Positions 42,115 through 50,929 of a DNA stretch of 64,000 bases are shown piece by piece (the stretch's first letter is position 1; each line of letters starts with the position of its first letter). Location: contig DATNIT010000165.1 in NCBI GenBank assembly GCA_035604335.1, positions 62,001 through 126,000 on the forward strand, written 5' to 3'. Under the pieces are notes generated by a model, which was not told the DNA's origin, did no database searches, and saw only the letters and a list, made by a program, of their open reading frames with translations. The stretch comes from DASZHJ01 sp035604335 (GTDB lineage Bacteria; Pseudomonadota; Alphaproteobacteria; ATCC43930; CGMCC-115725). The translations under genes and the position numbers were made by a program.

Positions 42115-43686
42115 CTATTTGATCGTCAATCCCAGCAGTGCCGGCACGTCGCTCGGGTCCATGCCTGAGAGCGTGTCGAAGGTCGCGAGCGGCAACGGCT
42201 TAGGCGGAGCGAGGGTGATCGTGATCGCATGGGGATCTCTGAGGAACGCGATCACGGCGTCAAGCATCTCGCCGAGCTCCGGCTTCTGGCTCAGGGTCGC
42301 CTTCTGCAACTCGGCCCGATCGATCAGGCCAGACCGGACCGTCTCCACATCGGAATTCTGCTCCTTGGCCGCGAGCTCCATGAGGCGGCGCACCAATGAA
42401 TCGTCGTCATAGCGGATCTCGAAACGCCGGAGCTCCGCCGCGAGAATTCGCTGCATCGCGACCACGGGATCCTCCGCGCCGTCGTCGTAGACGAGGTTAC
42501 CGAGGCTCGCGGACATGGTGAGGCTGCCGAGCTTCGGCAGCACGAAGGCGTAGCGCGGAATCTCCAGCAGCTTGGTCGCGGGATCGTAGGTCGATTTCAC
42601 GTCGACGTTGAGCACCAGCCGGGGGAGGCCGAGATCCCTGGGATCGACCCCGAGCGGGGAGGGCGGGAGCTTCGTGAGATCGATGGAGAGCTCGTTTACT
42701 TGGAATTCGAAGCCTGTCGCTTGCGCGATGGTGCCGGCCATCGCCGAGCGGATGTCCTTGAGCGTGACGTCGCCGCCACCGGGCATCAGGACGCTCACGT
42801 CGCTCAACGCGAAGCGGTCGAAGAACAGGCGGCCCGGCAGCCAGTCGGCACCGGGCAGACCGAGCAACGCCGCGGCCGCCTTCTCGCTCGTGGAGCGTGG
42901 CCGATACGCCACGCCCGCGAGCTCGACCGAGCCGAGCTTGACGCCGCCGCCATCCTTGGTGTCGAGAGCCACGCCTTCGAGCGCGATCCCGCCGAGCTTG
43001 CCGGGCGCCACGCCTTCGATCGCGAGCCGGCGGACGCCGGCGTGCCCGGCGTCATCGCCGAGCGCGCGGAAATCGACGCCGGCGATCTCGGCCTTGTCGA
43101 GCTCGAGCCGGGCAAGCCAGGCCCACAGGTCGCCCGATCCCGCGTTCCCGGCGGGGAGCGGGGTCTTGAGGCCGCTGAACGAAAGCTTCTCGACCGTCGA
43201 GTCGAACTGGCCGGAATGCGCTTTGATGCCAACCAGGCTCAAGCTCTGCACGGGCGGTGCCGCCGCCGGCGTCGTGGCACCCGCGGCGCCGGCGCCCGAC
43301 GGACGCGCAAGAGCGGGAAGATCGACGCCGCCCGCGACGACCTCGTCGATCTCGACGTGGTCGCCCGCGGCGCCCTCCAACGAGACCTTCGCCAGATGGA
43401 TGCTCTCGAGCCGCGGCGCGCTCGCTCCGGCGATCGTGGCATGCTCGATGCGAATGGATTTAAGACCCGCGGCCTCGTCCCGAGCGACGATTGCATCGAT
43501 CTCAAGCCGATCGCCCGCCGGCGTGTATTGGATGGCGCCGTGGCTGGTGCCTCCCGGCAGTATCGGCTGGATTATGCTGTCGAACCGTCGCTCGGCTCGC
43601 TGCTGGCCATAGTAGCGGATGCCCCACCAGCCCGCGGCCACCACCAGGACGAGCGCGACGAGGGCGCCCGCGATGCGCTTAACCAT
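42115..43686 (-). CDS. Membrane-anchored periplasmic protein of unknown function (AsmA/YdgA-like)
   Basis: A 523-residue protein with one N-terminal membrane helix (AGALVALVLVVAAGWW), the rest periplasmic. The body is made of repeated beta segments of the type SLEGAAGDHVEIDEV and LEGVALDTKDGGGVKLGSVEL, interrupted by an alanine-rich linker near residue 135. This layout recalls AsmA-like or DUF945 proteins that act in envelope lipid transport. I cannot assign the family firmly. It sits 56 bases from moeB in the same direction. Confidence 0.7.
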   Translation of the reverse strand: MVKRIAGALVALVLVVAAGWWGIRYYGQQRAERRFDSIIQPILPGGTSHGAIQYTPAGDRLEIDAIVARDEAAGLKSIRIEHATIAGASAPRLESIHLAKVSLEGAAGDHVEIDEVVAGGVDLPALARPSGAGAAGATTPAAAPPVQSLSLVGIKAHSGQFDSTVEKLSFSGLKTPLPAGNAGSGDLWAWLARLELDKAEIAGVDFRALGDDAGHAGVRRLAIEGVAPGKLGGIALEGVALDTKDGGGVKLGSVELAGVAYRPRSTSEKAAAALLGLPGADWLPGRLFFDRFALSDVSVLMPGGGDVTLKDIRSAMAGTIAQATGFEFQVNELSIDLTKLPPSPLGVDPRDLGLPRLVLNVDVKSTYDPATKLLEIPRYAFVLPKLGSLTMSASLGNLVYDDGAEDPVVAMQRILAAELRRFEIRYDDDSLVRRLMELAAKEQNSDVETVRSGLIDRAELQKATLSQKPELGEMLDAVIAFLRDPHAITITLAPPKPLPLATFDTLSGMDPSDVPALLGLTIK

Positions 43687-43742
43687 GCTGCAACCCCGCT
43701 GCCCTGTGCAGGGCTGAGGATAGCCGAGCGGTCGGAGCTCTA

Positions 43743-44516
43743 CTAGGTTCGGTTGTCTCGAATGCCGCAGGTCGGGCAGGCGGGGTCGCGCGGGATGCGC
43801 ACGCGGTGGAACCGCGCACCGAGGGCGTCATAGAGCAGCAGCGTGCCGCTCAGGGACTCACCGATGCCAAGCAATTCCTTCAGCACCTCGGTCGCCTGCA
43901 GAGTGCCCATGACGCCCGCCACCGCGCCCAGGATGCCCGCGGTCTCGCAGCGCGGGATCAGGTCCGGCGGCGGCGCCTCGCGGAAGAGGCACCGATAACA
44001 GGGGTGTGAGGGCCCCAGATGCGCCTTGAAGGTGGAGAGCTGGCCGTCGAAGGGTGCCAGCGACGCCGCGACCAGCGGCCGCCCCAGGTGGAAGCAGGCG
44101 TCGTTCAGGAGATAGCGCGTGGCGAAGTTGTCGCTGCCGTCGGCCACGAGATCGTAGGCACCGACCAAGGCGTCCACGTTGGAGCCGTCGAGCCGCACGC
44201 CGTGGGTCTCGACCCGCACTTCCGGATTGAGCGCCGCGAGCGTTTCGCGGGCGCTCTCGACCTTGGCCACGCCGATGCGAGATGTGGGGTGCACGATCTG
44301 GCGCTGCAGGTTCGAGAGGTCGACCACGTCGTCGTCGACGATACCGAGCGTTCCGACGCCGGCTGCACCGAGATAAAGCAGCAGCGCCGAGCCGAGCCCG
44401 CCCGCGCCCACCACCAGCACGCGTGCCGCCATCAGTTTCGCCTGCCCCGCCTCGCCGACTTCGTCGAGGATCAGGTGACGGGCATACCGCTGAAACTGCG
44501 CCTCGGTGAATTCCAT
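43743..44516 (-). CDS. moeB: HesA/MoeB/ThiF-family E1-like adenylyltransferase
   Basis: A 257-residue enzyme that activates a sulfur-carrier protein (MoaD or ThiS) by adenylation. ATP-binding glycine loop VVGAGGLGSALL (residues 35-46), then DDDVVDLSNLQRQ and the zinc cysteines CYRC and CPTC at the C-terminus. No rhodanese domain is fused. Neither moaD nor thiS is adjacent, so molybdopterin versus thiamine use is not decided. Confidence 0.9.
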   Translation of the reverse strand: MEFTEAQFQRYARHLILDEVGEAGQAKLMAARVLVVGAGGLGSALLLYLGAAGVGTLGIVDDDVVDLSNLQRQIVHPTSRIGVAKVESARETLAALNPEVRVETHGVRLDGSNVDALVGAYDLVADGSDNFATRYLLNDACFHLGRPLVAASLAPFDGQLSTFKAHLGPSHPCYRCLFREAPPPDLIPRCETAGILGAVAGVMGTLQATEVLKELLGIGESLSGTLLLYDALGARFHRVRIPRDPACPTCGIRDNRT

Positions 44517-44534
44517 GTCGCGCCCGCCAGCAAT

Positions 44535-44653
44535 GTGCGTCCTTCGACGTGCTCCCTACGGTCGCTTGCTCAGGATGAGGGCCCGTTTATGGGGCCAATC
44601 TCAAGAAGTCCTCATCCTGAGCAAGGGCCGCTAGGCCCGCGTCGAAGGACGCG
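44535..44653. repeat. Dispersed palindromic repeat, copy 2 (cysK-moeB gap)
   Basis: The same unit as at 29870-29986: left arm GTGCGTCCTTCGACG, inner CTCAGGATGAGG, inner CCTCATCCTGAG and right arm CGTCGAAGGACGCG. The central 30 bases differ from copy 1 while the arms are nearly identical. It occupies the whole gap between cysK and moeB, both read leftward. Confidence 0.85.
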
Positions 44654-44657
44654 CCAT

Positions 44658-45641
44658 TCAAAATCCCTCGAACAAGCCCGTCGACAGATAGCGCTCGGCG
44701 AAATCGGGCAGCACGACGACTACGCATTTGCCGGCCATTTCCGGCCGCTGGCCGACCTCGAGCGCGGCCGCGAGAGCGGCGCCGGCGGAAATTCCGACCG
44801 GCACGCCTTCGAGCCTCGCCAGTTCGCGCGAGGTCTTGATCGCGGTGTCGTTGCCAATGCGCACGATCTCGTCGATGAGTTTGGTGTCGAGGATCGCGGG
44901 CACGAACCCGGCGCCGATGCCCTGGATCTTGTGGGGGCCGGGCGGGCCGCCCGAGAGCACGGCGCTATCCTCGGGCTCGACCGCGATCATGCGCACCGAG
45001 GGATTGCGCGCCTTCAGCACCGAACCCACGCCCGTGAGCGTGCCGCCGGTGCCGACTCCGCTCACCACGACGTCGACCGTGCCGCCGGTGTCCTTCCAGA
45101 TCTCCTCGGCCGTGGTGCGCCGGTGGATCTCGGGATTGGCGGGATTCTGAAACTGTTGCGGAATGAAAGCGTCGGGCAGCGAGTGCGCCAGCTCTTCCGC
45201 GCGCGCGATGGCGCCCTTCATGCCCTGCGCCGCCGGCGTGAGCTCGAGCTCGGCACCCAGGAATTTCAGCATCTTGCGCCGCTCCACCGACATGCTGTCG
45301 GGCATGGTGAGAATGAGCCGGTAGCCCTTGGAGGCGCAGACGAAGGCAAGCGCGATCCCGGTATTGCCTGAGGTCGGCTCCACCAGCACCGTCTCGGCGC
45401 GAATCCGGCCCGCGCGCTCCGCCGCCTCGACCATGGCGACGCCGATGCGATCCTTGACGGAGTCGAGCGGATTGAAGAACTCGCATTTGCCGAGGATGTC
45501 GGCCTTGACCCCATGCGCCGCGGCGATGCGTTTCAGGCGCACCAGCGGCGTCGCTCCGATGGTATCGACGATGCTGTCATAGACGCGGCCGCGGAACTCG
45601 GCGGGCGTCGCGTCGGGTTTCGGCGATTTTGCTTGAGCCAT
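44658..45641 (-). CDS. cysK: Cysteine synthase A (O-acetylserine sulfhydrylase)
   Basis: A PLP enzyme making cysteine from O-acetylserine and sulfide. In the 327-residue protein PLP Lys lies in NPLDSVKDRIG (near residue 63), the substrate loop is PTSGNTGIAL (near 90) and the phosphate loop is GVGTGGTLTGVG (near 200). It is transcribed in the same direction as, and 33 bases after, an Rrf2 regulator gene, which suggests control by cysteine or Fe-S status. Confidence 0.96.
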   Translation of the reverse strand: MAQAKSPKPDATPAEFRGRVYDSIVDTIGATPLVRLKRIAAAHGVKADILGKCEFFNPLDSVKDRIGVAMVEAAERAGRIRAETVLVEPTSGNTGIALAFVCASKGYRLILTMPDSMSVERRKMLKFLGAELELTPAAQGMKGAIARAEELAHSLPDAFIPQQFQNPANPEIHRRTTAEEIWKDTGGTVDVVVSGVGTGGTLTGVGSVLKARNPSVRMIAVEPEDSAVLSGGPPGPHKIQGIGAGFVPAILDTKLIDEIVRIGNDTAIKTSRELARLEGVPVGISAGAALAAALEVGQRPEMAGKCVVVVLPDFAERYLSTGLFEGF

Positions 45642-45674
45642 GGTGATATCCTCGGGTTGCGCGCTTGGGCGCGG

Positions 45675-46130
45675 TCAGATCGTGAAGTCGAGCTTGGCGC
45701 CGAACTCGCCGGCGATGCCGGCTTTGTGGGCGCGCAGGCAGAGATCCTCGATGGTGACGGTGTCGAGCCGCGCCATCACCTCGTCGCGGAGTTCCTGCCA
45801 GAGCGGCCGCACCACCTTGAGGCCGAGCTCGGGGCCGGAGTTGCGGGCGACCGCGTCCTCGCCGCGTTCCAGCGCCTGCACGACGCGCACGATCTCGCCC
45901 ACGGTGATGCGCCGACGCTCGCGCGCCAGGCGATAGCCGCCGCGCGGGCCGCGCACGCCGGTCAGGATGTTCGCCCGCACGAGCTGCTGCAGCACCGGCT
46001 CGAGATAGCGGCGCGGGATGCCCTGGCGCCCGGTGATCTCGGTCGATTGCACCGGCAGCGCGCCCGCGTTGTAGGCGATGTCCAGCACCGCTTCGATCGC
46101 GAACAGGAGCTTCTTGCTCAGCCTCAGCAC
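45675..46130 (-). CDS. Rrf2-family transcriptional regulator
   Basis: A 151-residue winged-helix regulator. It starts LRLSKKLLFAIEAVLDIAYN with the recognition helix region IPRRYLEPVLQQL and GPRGGYRLAR wing. It has only one cysteine (DLCLRA) and lacks the IscR cysteine triad, so it is more likely CymR-like and tied to cysteine synthesis. The GTG at 46130 lies 5 bases after the dut stop. Position directly before cysK supports local control. Confidence 0.9.
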   Translation of the reverse strand: MLRLSKKLLFAIEAVLDIAYNAGALPVQSTEITGRQGIPRRYLEPVLQQLVRANILTGVRGPRGGYRLARERRRITVGEIVRVVQALERGEDAVARNSGPELGLKVVRPLWQELRDEVMARLDTVTIEDLCLRAHKAGIAGEFGAKLDFTI

Positions 46131-46135
46131 GGGGA

Positions 46136-46597
46136 TCAGCGGCCCGTGGAGCCGAAGCCGCGCTCGCCGCGCTGGCTCGCCGGCAGCACTTCGACCGGCG
46201 CCCAGGTGATGCGCGAGACCGGTGCCAGAACGAGTTGCGCCACCCGCTCGCCGCGCGCCAGCGTTACCGGTGCCGCGCCGAGATTCGCCACGATGACCTG
46301 GATCTCGCCGCGATAGTCGGCATCGATGGTACCGGGGCTGTTGAGCACAGTGAGGCCGTGCCGCAACGCGAGCCCGGAGCGCGGCCGGATCTGCGCCTCG
46401 TAGCCCTCCGGGAGCGCCAGCGCGATGCCGGTCGGTACCGCCGCCCGCTCGCCGGGGTTCAGCGTGAGCGGCGCCTCGAGGGCGGCGACCAGATCCATGC
46501 CGGCGGCGCCGGCACTCGCGTAGCTCGGCAAGGGAATACCGTCGCCGTTCCGCAGGACCGTCACCGCCACGGGCACCTCTGGGCGAGGCACGGTCAT
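46136..46597 (-). CDS. dut: Deoxyuridine 5'-triphosphate nucleotidohydrolase (dUTPase)
   Basis: A 153-residue trimeric dUTPase. Five motifs in order: AGAAGMDLVA (1), RPRSGLALRHG (3 is GTIDADYRGEI), RGERVAQLVL (4) and the C-terminal RGERGFGSTG (5). Start at 46597 overlaps the coaBC stop by 4 bases, the common alphaproteobacterial coaBC-dut pair. Confidence 0.96.
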   Translation of the reverse strand: MTVPRPEVPVAVTVLRNGDGIPLPSYASAGAAGMDLVAALEAPLTLNPGERAAVPTGIALALPEGYEAQIRPRSGLALRHGLTVLNSPGTIDADYRGEIQVIVANLGAAPVTLARGERVAQLVLAPVSRITWAPVEVLPASQRGERGFGSTGR

Positions 46598-47808
46598 TCC
46601 GCCGCATCCTTGCCGGCGAAGAAGTCCGCGATGCGGCGAGCCAGGCGATCCGCCAAGTCGCGCTTGCCGAGCGGCGGCCAGTCCTCGACGCCCGAGCCGT
46701 CGACCAGATGCACGGTATTGGTCTCGCCGCCGAAGGTGCCGGTGGCCGGAGAGACGTCGTTCGCGAGGATCCAGTCGCAGCCTTTTTTCTGGCGTTTCGC
46801 CTTGGCGTTCTCGATCAGCTTCTCCGTCTCGGCGGCGAAGCCCACGACCAGGCGGGGCCGGCGATTGCCGGCATGGGCAAGGCTCGCGAGGATATCGGGA
46901 TTCTCCACCAGAGAGAGCGCGGGCGGCGCGCCTTTCTGTTTCTTCAGCTTCTGCGGCGCCATCTCGACCCGCCAGTCCGCCACCGCCGCCGCGCAGACCG
47001 CCATGTCCGCCGGCAGCGCCGCCTCGCAGGCCGCCAGCATCTCCCGCGCCGTCACCACGTGGACGACCCGCACGCCCGGCGGATCCGGTTCGCGGGTTGG
47101 ACCCGCCACCAGGACTGTCTCGGCGCCCTGGCGTGCCAGCGCCGCCGCGATCGCGTGGCCTTGCTTGCCCGAGGAGCGATTGGCGATGTACCGCACGGGA
47201 TCGATGGGCTCGTGGGTCGGACCGCTGGTGACCAGCGCGCGGCGGCCCTTGAGCCTGGCGCTCTCTAGGAATAGCGCCTCGACGGATGCCACGATCTCCA
47301 GCGGCTCCGCCATGCGGCCGGGCCCGGTCTCGCCTTCCGCGAGCGCGCCGGAATTGGGGCCGACCTGGCGCACGCCGCGCTCCTTCAACAGCGCCAGGTT
47401 GGCGCGCGTCGCCGCGTGCTGCCACATCCGCCAATTCATAGCGGGCGCCACCAGCACCGGCTTGTCGGTCGCGAGCAGCGCCGCGGCGGCGAGATCGTCG
47501 GCGAGCCCGCCCGCCATCTTAGCAAGGATGTCCGCCGTCGCTGGCGCCACCACGACCAGGTCCGATTCCTGAGCCAGGCGCAAATGTCCCATTTCGCTCT
47601 CTTGCGTGAGCGAGAAGAGATCGGTGTGCACGGGATTTCCCGAGAGCGAAGCCGCGGCGAGCGGCGTCACGAACTGCTGGGCGCCCGAGGTCAGAATGCA
47701 GCGCACGGTGGCGCCTCGCTCGCGCAGCCGACGGATCAGATCGAGGCTCTTGTAAGCGGCGATACCGCCGGAAATGATCAGAAGAATGCGCCGGTTCTGG
47801 AGCGTCAC
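46594..47808 (-). CDS. coaBC: Bifunctional phosphopantothenoylcysteine decarboxylase/phosphopantothenate-cysteine ligase
   Basis: It catalyses two steps of coenzyme A synthesis. The 404-residue protein has the flavin decarboxylase CoaC (ISGGIAAYKSLDLIRRL near the start, VAPATADILAKMAGGLADD, cut as VAPATADILAKMAG, and APAMNWRMW), then the ligase CoaB (TSGPTHEPIDPVRYIANRSSG, cut as TSGPTHEPIDPVRYIAN near 193, and VGFAAET near 310). Order within the operon is ubiE-ubiB-coaBC-dut. Confidence 0.97.
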   Translation of the reverse strand: MTLQNRRILLIISGGIAAYKSLDLIRRLRERGATVRCILTSGAQQFVTPLAAASLSGNPVHTDLFSLTQESEMGHLRLAQESDLVVVAPATADILAKMAGGLADDLAAAALLATDKPVLVAPAMNWRMWQHAATRANLALLKERGVRQVGPNSGALAEGETGPGRMAEPLEIVASVEALFLESARLKGRRALVTSGPTHEPIDPVRYIANRSSGKQGHAIAAALARQGAETVLVAGPTREPDPPGVRVVHVVTAREMLAACEAALPADMAVCAAAVADWRVEMAPQKLKKQKGAPPALSLVENPDILASLAHAGNRRPRLVVGFAAETEKLIENAKAKRQKKGCDWILANDVSPATGTFGGETNTVHLVDGSGVEDWPPLGKRDLADRLARRIADFFAGKDAAE

Positions 47809-47845
47809 CGGGACCTCCGGTCCAGGGCTTGATCGACCTTCACCC

Positions 47846-49396
47846 CTACCATAACGCCGCCGCTATCGCCAGCAAGGCCAGTGCGATGAGCCAGATCGGC
47901 ACCGATACCAGGAGCGCGGCCTCGCGCCGTTCGCGGAGCGCTCCGATCGCCTCATCGTCGAGCTGCAGGCCCTCGTTCACGAGGATCGAGGCCACATGCT
48001 CGAGGTTCTGCATGAGCGAGGGAAGCCGCTCCAGGAGCCCCGCCGCACCGGCGATCGCGTCCGCCGTCCGCGCCTCGATGCCGCGGTTCTCACGCATCCA
48101 CTCCTCGATCATCGGGCGCGCGAGCGTCCACATGTTGATGGCGGGGTCGAGACGCCGTCCGACGCCCTCCGCCACCAGCATGGTCTTCTGCAACAGCAGG
48201 AGCTGCGGCTGCGTCTCCATCTCGAATCGCTCGGTCACCTCGAAGAGCTGCGCGAGAAGCCGGGCAAGCGAGATCTCGTGCAGCGGCCGCTCCAGGATCG
48301 GCTCGCCGATGGAGCGGCAGGCCTGCGCGAAGGCCTCAAGCGATTGCCGAGGCGGCACATAGCCTGCGGCGAAATGCACTTCCGCGACGCGCCGATAATC
48401 GCCCGTGAGGAAGCCCAGCAGCATATCGGCGAGATAGAACCGGGTCTTGCGGTCGAGCCGGCCCATGATGCCGAAGTCCACGGCGACGATGGCGCCGTCC
48501 TCGGCCACAAACAGGTTTCCCGGATGCAGATCGGCGTGGAAGAAGCCGTCGCGGAACACCTGCTTGAAAAAGGCGGTGGCGGCCTTCTCGAGAATGGCGC
48601 GCGGCTCGTGCCCCGCCGCGATCAAGCGCTCGCGCTCGTCGATGGGAATGCCGGTGACGCGCTCGGAGGTCATCACCTGCCGGCTGGTGCGTCGCCAATC
48701 GACCTCCGGTACGCGGAAATCCGGGTCGCCTTTGAGGTTGTGCCGGAGCTCCGAGGCCGCCGCCGCCTCGGAACGCAGGTCCATCTCGAGCCACACGGTG
48801 TCCGCAAAGGTATTCACAACCGCCGTCGGCTTGAGCCGGCGCAGCGACGGCTGGGTGCGCTCGACCAGATCGGCAAGCCACAGAAACAGGTCCAGATCGC
48901 GCATGAAGGCCGGTTTGATCCCTGGCCGCAGCACCTTCACCGCGACGGGTCGGCCCTCCGAGGTCTTTGCCAGATGCACCTGCGCGATGGAAGCCGCGGC
49001 GACCGGCGCGTCCTCGAAGCTCTCGAATAGACCCTCCACGGGCGCTCCAAGCTCCGCGGCGATGGTGGCGCGCGCCTCCGCGCTCGGGAATGGCGGCAAC
49101 CGGTCCTGCAGGGCTGACAAGTCCGTGGCGATATCCTCGCCCACCAGGTCGGCGCGCGTGGAGAGCGCCTGTCCAAGCTTGATGAAGCTGGGTCCGAGCG
49201 CCTGGAGCGCCGCGGCGAGACGCTCGCCGGGCCGCATCGGCACGGGCGAGCGCCGACGCGCCAGCCGCGCCAGCGCCAGGAGCGGCGCCATGCCCGCCAC
49301 TCCCTCGAGCGGGAACAGCGCGTCGTGGCGCGCCAGCGTCAGCGCGATCTGGCTGAGCCGGGCGAGGTTGCGGCCGGCGCGCAGAAGCCGGAGCAT
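47846..49396 (-). CDS. ubiB: Ubiquinone biosynthesis protein UbiB (atypical kinase-like ATPase)
   Basis: A 516-residue ADCK-family protein needed for coenzyme Q synthesis. It has the KxGQ motif in SFIKLGQALSTRADLV (near residue 74), the nucleotide region PVAVKVLRPG, the catalytic loop HADLHPGNLFV and DFGIMGRLD, and two C-terminal membrane helices. It follows ubiE by 6 bases. Confidence 0.96.
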   Translation of the reverse strand: MLRLLRAGRNLARLSQIALTLARHDALFPLEGVAGMAPLLALARLARRRSPVPMRPGERLAAALQALGPSFIKLGQALSTRADLVGEDIATDLSALQDRLPPFPSAEARATIAAELGAPVEGLFESFEDAPVAAASIAQVHLAKTSEGRPVAVKVLRPGIKPAFMRDLDLFLWLADLVERTQPSLRRLKPTAVVNTFADTVWLEMDLRSEAAAASELRHNLKGDPDFRVPEVDWRRTSRQVMTSERVTGIPIDERERLIAAGHEPRAILEKAATAFFKQVFRDGFFHADLHPGNLFVAEDGAIVAVDFGIMGRLDRKTRFYLADMLLGFLTGDYRRVAEVHFAAGYVPPRQSLEAFAQACRSIGEPILERPLHEISLARLLAQLFEVTERFEMETQPQLLLLQKTMLVAEGVGRRLDPAINMWTLARPMIEEWMRENRGIEARTADAIAGAAGLLERLPSLMQNLEHVASILVNEGLQLDDEAIGALRERREAALLVSVPIWLIALALLAIAAALW

Positions 49397-49402
49397 CCGC
49401 CC

Positions 49403-50155
49403 TCAGAGCCGCCAGCCCGAATGCAACGCCGCGATACCGCCGGAGAGGTTGCGGACGGTCACCTGCTCGAAACCGGCGGCTTCCATGCGCCGGGTGAGTT
49501 CCTGCTGCTCCGGGAACCGGCGGATGCTCTCGACCAGATACTGGTAGGCCTCGCGGTCGCCCGTCACGACCGCGCCGATGCGCGGCAGGACGTTGAAGGA
49601 ATAGAGGTCGTAGAGCCGCGCGAGCAGCGGCGCGCCCACATGGCTGAACTCCAGGCAAAGAAACCGGCCGCCCGGATTGAGCACGCGCCGCATCTCCGCG
49701 AGCGCTGCGTCGATGCGTGTGACGTTCCGGAGCCCGAAGGCGATGGTGACGGCATCGACGCTGCGGCTCGCGACGGGGAGCGCCTCGGCATCGCCGCAGA
49801 GCCAGGAGATCTCGGCGAGACGTCCGCGGTCGATGGCGCGGTCTCGGCCTGCCTCGATCATCGCCTGGTTGACGTCGCAGACGATCGCCGCCGTGCCCGC
49901 CGTGGCGACGAACCGCTCGGCGATGTCGCCGGTACCGCCGGCGACGTCGAGCAGGAGCTGGCCCGGCCGCGGGTTGAGCCGGCGGATCATCTCGGCCTTC
50001 CAGAGCCGATGGACGCCGGCGCTCATGAGGTCGTTCATGAGGTCGTAGCGCGGCGCTACCGCGTCGAACACCCGGCGCACCAAGCGCGGCTTTTCCTCCA
50101 GGGGAACGCGCTCGAAGCCGAAATCGGTCTCGCCGCTTGTCTCGGGGGTCGCCAT
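49403..50155 (-). CDS. ubiE: Ubiquinone/menaquinone C-methyltransferase UbiE
   Basis: A 250-residue SAM-dependent methyltransferase of the quinone ring. FDAVAPRYDLMNDLMSAG near residue 30 is the UbiE signature 1, the SAM loop is LLLDVAGGTGDIAERF near 70, and RIDAALAEMRRVLNPGGR is signature 2. First gene of the leftward block and divergent from DUF2127. Confidence 0.96.
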   Translation of the reverse strand: MATPETSGETDFGFERVPLEEKPRLVRRVFDAVAPRYDLMNDLMSAGVHRLWKAEMIRRLNPRPGQLLLDVAGGTGDIAERFVATAGTAAIVCDVNQAMIEAGRDRAIDRGRLAEISWLCGDAEALPVASRSVDAVTIAFGLRNVTRIDAALAEMRRVLNPGGRFLCLEFSHVGAPLLARLYDLYSFNVLPRIGAVVTGDREAYQYLVESIRRFPEQQELTRRMEAAGFEQVTVRNLSGGIAALHSGWRL

Positions 50156-50266
50156 GACGGCACCATAGCGCCCCGCCTAGGGGAGCGCCACTCGGGGTCA
50201 TTTGAGGCACCATGGCCGCGGCGAGCTTCAAGGATAGCCGCCCGTGCCATCGCGGAGATAGCTCAC

Positions 50267-50779
50267 ATGCCACTCAGGCGGGATCCCGGGGCTCACAAGA
50301 CCCTCGACCGGTTCTTCTACGCGAGCATCTGGCTCAAAGGCTTACATGCCGTTTTCGAGATCCTCGGCGGCGTCGCGCTCCTTCTGGCGAGCCCGGAGTT
50401 CATCATGCGCGTCGTCGCGATGGTGACGCAGGACGAGATCGCTCAGGATCCGAACGACTTCATCGCCAACAAGCTGCTGAATGCCGCTCAGCAGATCTCC
50501 GTCAGCAGCGAGCACTTTGCCGCGCTCTATCTCTTGAGCCATGGCGTCTTGAAGGTCTTCCTGGTGGCCGGCCTGCTCCGGAATCGCCCCTGGGCCTATC
50601 CGGCGGCGCTCGCGGTGTTCGGCGCCTTCATCGCCTATCAGGTCTACCGCTTCACCCTCACCCACAGCATCGGCCTGGTCGCGCTTACGGTGTTCGACTT
50701 GGCGGTGATGTGGCTGATCTGGCGCGAGTATCGCCTGGTGCGATTATTCCGAAGCTCGTCGGCGAACCTCGGAATCTGA
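50267..50779 (+). CDS. DUF2127 family membrane protein
   Basis: A 170-residue protein with four predicted membrane helices (LHAVFEILGGVALLLAS, FAALYLLSHGVLKVFLVAGL cut short here as LYLLSHGVLKVFLVAG, PAALAVFGAFIAYQVY and SIGLVALTVFDLAVMWLIW). The HxxxK-type segment and the DPNDFIANKLLNAA loop are typical of DUF2127. No function is known for the family. It stands alone between divergent ubiE and mutM. Confidence 0.82.
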   Translation: MPLRRDPGAHKTLDRFFYASIWLKGLHAVFEILGGVALLLASPEFIMRVVAMVTQDEIAQDPNDFIANKLLNAAQQISVSSEHFAALYLLSHGVLKVFLVAGLLRNRPWAYPAALAVFGAFIAYQVYRFTLTHSIGLVALTVFDLAVMWLIWREYRLVRLFRSSSANLGI

Positions 50780-50801
50780 ATCACGTCAGGTGCAATAAAT
50801 C

Positions 50802-50853
50802 AGTGGCCCGCTTATCCCTGAAATTCCCCAATGAATTTCAGGGGCGGGACACT
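50802..50853. repeat. Palindromic element between DUF2127 and mutM
   Basis: A perfect 11-bp stem CCCTGAAATTC (50816-50826) and GAATTTCAGGG (50833-50843) with a CCCAAT loop extends outward to AGTGGCCCGC and GCGGGACACT, interrupted by a 4-base insertion (TTAT) on the left. No T-tract follows, so a terminator role is doubtful. The long mirror arms look like a REP/MITE-type palindrome. Confidence 0.6.
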
Positions 50854-50929
50854 AGGTGAGTTCGCCCGCCGGCCTTGATATGGTGGCAGCGGATCAAACC
50901 CTTGCCCCGGATACCGACCGCACGGCGCC

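Noticed and set aside
44019..45371. Plus-strand frame crossing moeB, the repeat and cysK
   Set aside because: It is antisense to two clear enzymes and runs through a palindromic repeat.
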